A DNA stretch of 64,000 bases. Source: Chondrus crispus. Taxonomy: Eukaryota > Rhodophyta > Florideophyceae > Gigartinales > Gigartinaceae. Positions 61,574-64,000 of the stretch are shown here, piece after piece. The DNA lies in contig NW_005179285.1 of NCBI RefSeq assembly GCF_000350225.1, positions 1 to 64,000 of the forward strand. The letters are read 5' to 3'. Made by a program: the position numbers and the translations under genes. Within the stretch, counting starts at the first letter, position 1; the number at the start of each line of letters is the position of its first letter. The notes below the pieces were generated by a model. The model saw only the letters and a list, made by a program, of their open reading frames with translations. It was not told the origin of the DNA and did no database searches.

Positions 61574-61938
61574 TTATCAGTTGTCCAGGAAATAGACGAC
61601 ATTAAGGTCTCCGATTTCAGGACTTTGCCAAAAAACGAGACGATTCGATAATCGGCGACCTTCGGCATGGTCTGTTGCGTCTAAGACGGAGATTCGGCTA
61701 GACAGGCGTTTGTGTTGCCCTTCGTTACATCAATTGGATTGTATGCGTCGCGGAGCTTAGGAGGCAGAAGCTCCACCTGCTAGTTCGGACCAAGGAATGC
61801 GGAGTGCCGGACCAGATTCCGGTCAGAATTCCCACGTGTCTTGTTACTAGTATTACTGTCTATCCTCGTGGTGTGACGTGAAAATGTACGCGGACTTAAT
61901 ACAAGTACAGTATTGCTGACTCGGTTCAATGAGGCGCT
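61574..61938. other. Convergent intergenic gap
   Basis: 365 bases between the stop codons of two converging genes, expected to hold both 3' UTRs. No repeat or frame of note. Confidence 0.6.
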
Positions 61939-63711
61939 TTATGCAGTCTTTTCAGGTCTTCGTGGCCGAAAGAGAGACCGTTTCGAGTGCGTGTTGAAAA
62001 TGAAGCGTCTAACACCTAAAATACCACACCAGAGAAGTAACAAAGCAGCAAAGGCACCGAGCAACCCAGTCACTGATCCGATGCCTTCCTCCTCCTGGCC
62101 TAGGCGGCGATTGCTGCGGGGACCAGAAGGTGCACCTGCCCCCGCATTGGCATCGGCTGCATTCTCCGTTTCTCTATCTGCAAATAACCATGAAAGCAGA
62201 CCAGGTCTCCCATTTAATAAGCGTAGGTTCCTTCCTCTCTGTTCAATTGGTATTTGATTCCCGGCATGCAGCCAGTTGTCGCCCGCCACATGGTCATCGT
62301 TTTCGGCGCTCTCTGGATCGGGAATTCCTCGAGCAAGTCTGTCGGCACGTCTGGCCATTGCTTCCGCCGCAGACAAAGATGCGTTTTGCTCAGCGGAATC
62401 AAGTCCTACCGAGCTTTCCAAAGTCATCCAGTTATGCACCGCGGTTGAAAAATTAAAAACAGCCTGAGCCCAGTTCTCCACAACACGTTCGTAGGCTTCT
62501 TTGGTGACAGGATTATGCCTGCGAAAGCAATCTCCTTGGACGGCTTTCGGAGAGTTGTAGACGTGCCATGTGTGTACGAATGGGATTTGCAGGCTGTGCA
62601 TGTAATCTGCAGCCGTGCCGCATTTCGTATGTCCTGAAGCATTCCACAAACTCCCACTCTTACAGCTCCTGCAATGACTGGCGGTGATGCCCTCCACTAC
62701 TTTAAGCAGACGGGACTGGTCAGCGTCTTGCACTTCCTCTGGATGACAGTCGCCAGGAGTTGTCAGAGCGACTGCGCCAGTGCGTAAAGAAACGTAGCTG
62801 GCAGGCCGAAACTTCTCAACAATAGCCTTGAGAGCACGCGTTTCGGCCTCAGAGAATGGATGTGTGCCTATTGCGAATGGCGCATAGTTGGAATGTTCCG
62901 ATTCCGAGTCTGGTCTGGGTTCCTTGCCGTGACGTCTAGTATCATGATGAGACAAGGCGCGCTGTGACATTGAAACACCCAGCACGCGTCCGGCGTCACG
63001 TAAGGCTGCGACGCGTCGGGTCTCTTGTCGCTCTGTTTCGCGGACTCGAGCCGATTCGTTCCAGTGTACAGGCCAGTTGCGGTCCAAGTCGACGTCATTT
63101 GCATTCGTGCGCTCGCACCGTCGGCCCATCTCGGCGATACGCCTTCCATTAGGGTTGACCACGGGAACGAGAATTAGTTCGATGTCGGACAAAGCGCTCG
63201 GCAGGGCACGCGAAGCATTGGCTGCGCACGTAGCTTCGACGACGCGGAGTGCAATCTCTGAAGTGAGAAAATCGCGGCCAGTCTCGCCGAAGACAAACAT
63301 AATGCGAGTCTTGCGGCGGCGTCTTATAATGCGACCGGCGAGCTCGGCCGGGGATGCCCGGTGAGTTATGGTGATGTAGCGAATAGAGTCAGCATCATCG
63401 GTGACAGAGGTACGTTGGTCGACTCTGAAGTGTTGAGCTGATTCAGTTAGTGAGGGGGCGCGGACAATGAGATGAGAGGCGGACTTGCATGATTCGACGA
63501 CGGTGCTTAGGCGGGAGTAAAGGTCGTTTGTGCGGTGATAGACATTCCAGTCTGGAACGGCAAAGCGGAGAGGTATTGCGGCTCTGTCTTTTCGGACTTC
63601 GCCTGCCGCTTGGAGCAGTCCTTCAAACGCAAGGGCGTGAAGTGACAAGACGAGGCATAGCAAAAGCTTGAATGGGTGTACAAGAGGCATGCGTGATTCT
63701 AAGGTAGCCAT
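61939..63711 (-). CDS. M14 carboxypeptidase-like membrane protein, predicted pseudoenzyme
   Basis: The frame is open from 63786; I choose ATG 63711 (context GCCCCATGG), giving 590 residues. Residues about 12-35 are a signal peptide or anchor (HPFKLLLCLVLSLHALAF). The middle aligns with plant M14 zinc carboxypeptidases of the At5g42320 type: MFVFGETGRDFLTSEIAL (141-147), PVVNPNGRR, NDVDLDRNWPVHW (207-213), THPFSEAETRAL, YVSLRTGAVAL (308-312), GTAADYMHSLQIPFVHTWHV (381-385) and GDCFRRHNPVTKEAYERVV. At the catalytic positions the family's H-x-x-E reads T-G-R-D, NRN reads DRN, the HSG histidine is Arg, and the FEIY glutamate reads WHVY. So both zinc histidines, the zinc glutamate and the general base are replaced. 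A C-terminal transmembrane helix (about 550-570, LLGAFAALLLLWCGILGV) and basic tail follow. Function is probably binding rather than hydrolysis. Confidence 0.82.
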   Translation of the reverse strand: MATLESRMPLVHPFKLLLCLVLSLHALAFEGLLQAAGEVRKDRAAIPLRFAVPDWNVYHRTNDLYSRLSTVVESCKSASHLIVRAPSLTESAQHFRVDQRTSVTDDADSIRYITITHRASPAELAGRIIRRRRKTRIMFVFGETGRDFLTSEIALRVVEATCAANASRALPSALSDIELILVPVVNPNGRRIAEMGRRCERTNANDVDLDRNWPVHWNESARVRETERQETRRVAALRDAGRVLGVSMSQRALSHHDTRRHGKEPRPDSESEHSNYAPFAIGTHPFSEAETRALKAIVEKFRPASYVSLRTGAVALTTPGDCHPEEVQDADQSRLLKVVEGITASHCRSCKSGSLWNASGHTKCGTAADYMHSLQIPFVHTWHVYNSPKAVQGDCFRRHNPVTKEAYERVVENWAQAVFNFSTAVHNWMTLESSVGLDSAEQNASLSAAEAMARRADRLARGIPDPESAENDDHVAGDNWLHAGNQIPIEQRGRNLRLLNGRPGLLSWLFADRETENAADANAGAGAPSGPRSNRRLGQEEEGIGSVTGLLGAFAALLLLWCGILGVRRFIFNTHSKRSLFRPRRPEKTA

Positions 63712-64000
63712 GGGGCCTACGAGCGGGTTGGGATCTTTTCCATTTCGTATAAAAACGGTGACAGATGCAGACACAGTCGTTGGCAAGCTGGCGTCAGACA
63801 GCAGTATGTTATATGCTGTACAATGCTTTTGAAGTTGTTGATGATGGGAGGGGAGGGCATGTTTGGGTCAGAGACAGAGGTCTTTAGTTGCCCCGCTGGA
63901 GAGGAACTGATGATTATCATTCCAACTGCTAACGTTTCGAATGTCGCACATGTACACGTGGACAATTTGTGAAGGTTCACACGTGTCACCGCTGTATGTG
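63712..64000. other. Upstream region of the M14-like gene
   Basis: 289 bases before the chosen start. The open frame runs 75 nt further upstream (ATG 63786) but that extension is not conserved-looking. No clear TATA box was identified. Confidence 0.5.

Noticed and set aside
61160-61668. Minus-strand frames across the eight-cysteine protein
   Set aside because: The plus strand shows a coherent signal peptide, cysteine domain and transmembrane helix; the minus frames show nothing.

Overview
The window is a transposon-rich, intron-poor nuclear segment. I think it comes from a red alga, most probably Chondrus crispus or a close florideophyte. This is an inference: protein-coding genes are single-exon and widely spaced, base composition is near 50% GC outside the Ty3/Gypsy elements, and most of the DNA is nested retro- and DNA transposons. 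The host proteins resemble plant and algal families. No bacterial operon signals, CRISPR array, rRNA or convincing tRNA were seen.

Four regions look like host genes. They are a long WD40 protein that runs off the left edge (3-2897, +); a flavin-reductase-like protein (4941-6083, -); a small secreted or membrane protein with an eight-cysteine ectodomain (60851-61573, +); and an M14 carboxypeptidase-like membrane protein whose catalytic residues all appear replaced (61939-63711, -). A dead PDI-like gene lies at 18.5-19.3 kb.

Everything between is mobile DNA. 6879-10581 is a Ty1/Copia element with TTGTG target duplication and no integrase. 11.5-16.2 kb holds two decayed minus-strand genes: a CXC-motif protein, and a PiggyBac-like transposase in which a YqaJ-type nuclease domain sits between the second and third catalytic aspartates. 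20018-33380 is a complete 13.4-kb Ty3/Gypsy chromovirus (minus strand, target duplication ATGTC) carrying a 4.6-kb extra module with a long antisense ORF. It is inserted inside an older DUF7869-type transposon gene whose halves are at 33381-34600 and 19588-20017. 34.7-35.9 kb is a dead pogo-like transposase and 36.5-39.9 kb is PIF/Harbinger debris. 40734-43361 is an apparently intact pogo-like transposon with TIRs and TA flanks. 43570 to about 51.66 kb is a second Gypsy element (plus strand) with one LTR. A 66-bp minisatellite (52.8-53.2 kb) abuts a broken CACTA/Plavaka-like transposase (53.1-56.0 kb). 56.9-59.5 kb is unusually dense in palindromes, followed by a pogo C-terminal fragment.

The two Gypsy elements share an array of hairpins in the LTR, a hairpin between gag and pol, and a hairpin plus purine-tract cassette after pol. 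In the 13.4-kb element that cassette occurs twice and brackets the antisense module. The most novel items are that module, the YqaJ/PiggyBac architecture, the M14 pseudoenzyme and the palindrome cluster. All coordinates and similarities were read by eye; nothing was searched against a database.
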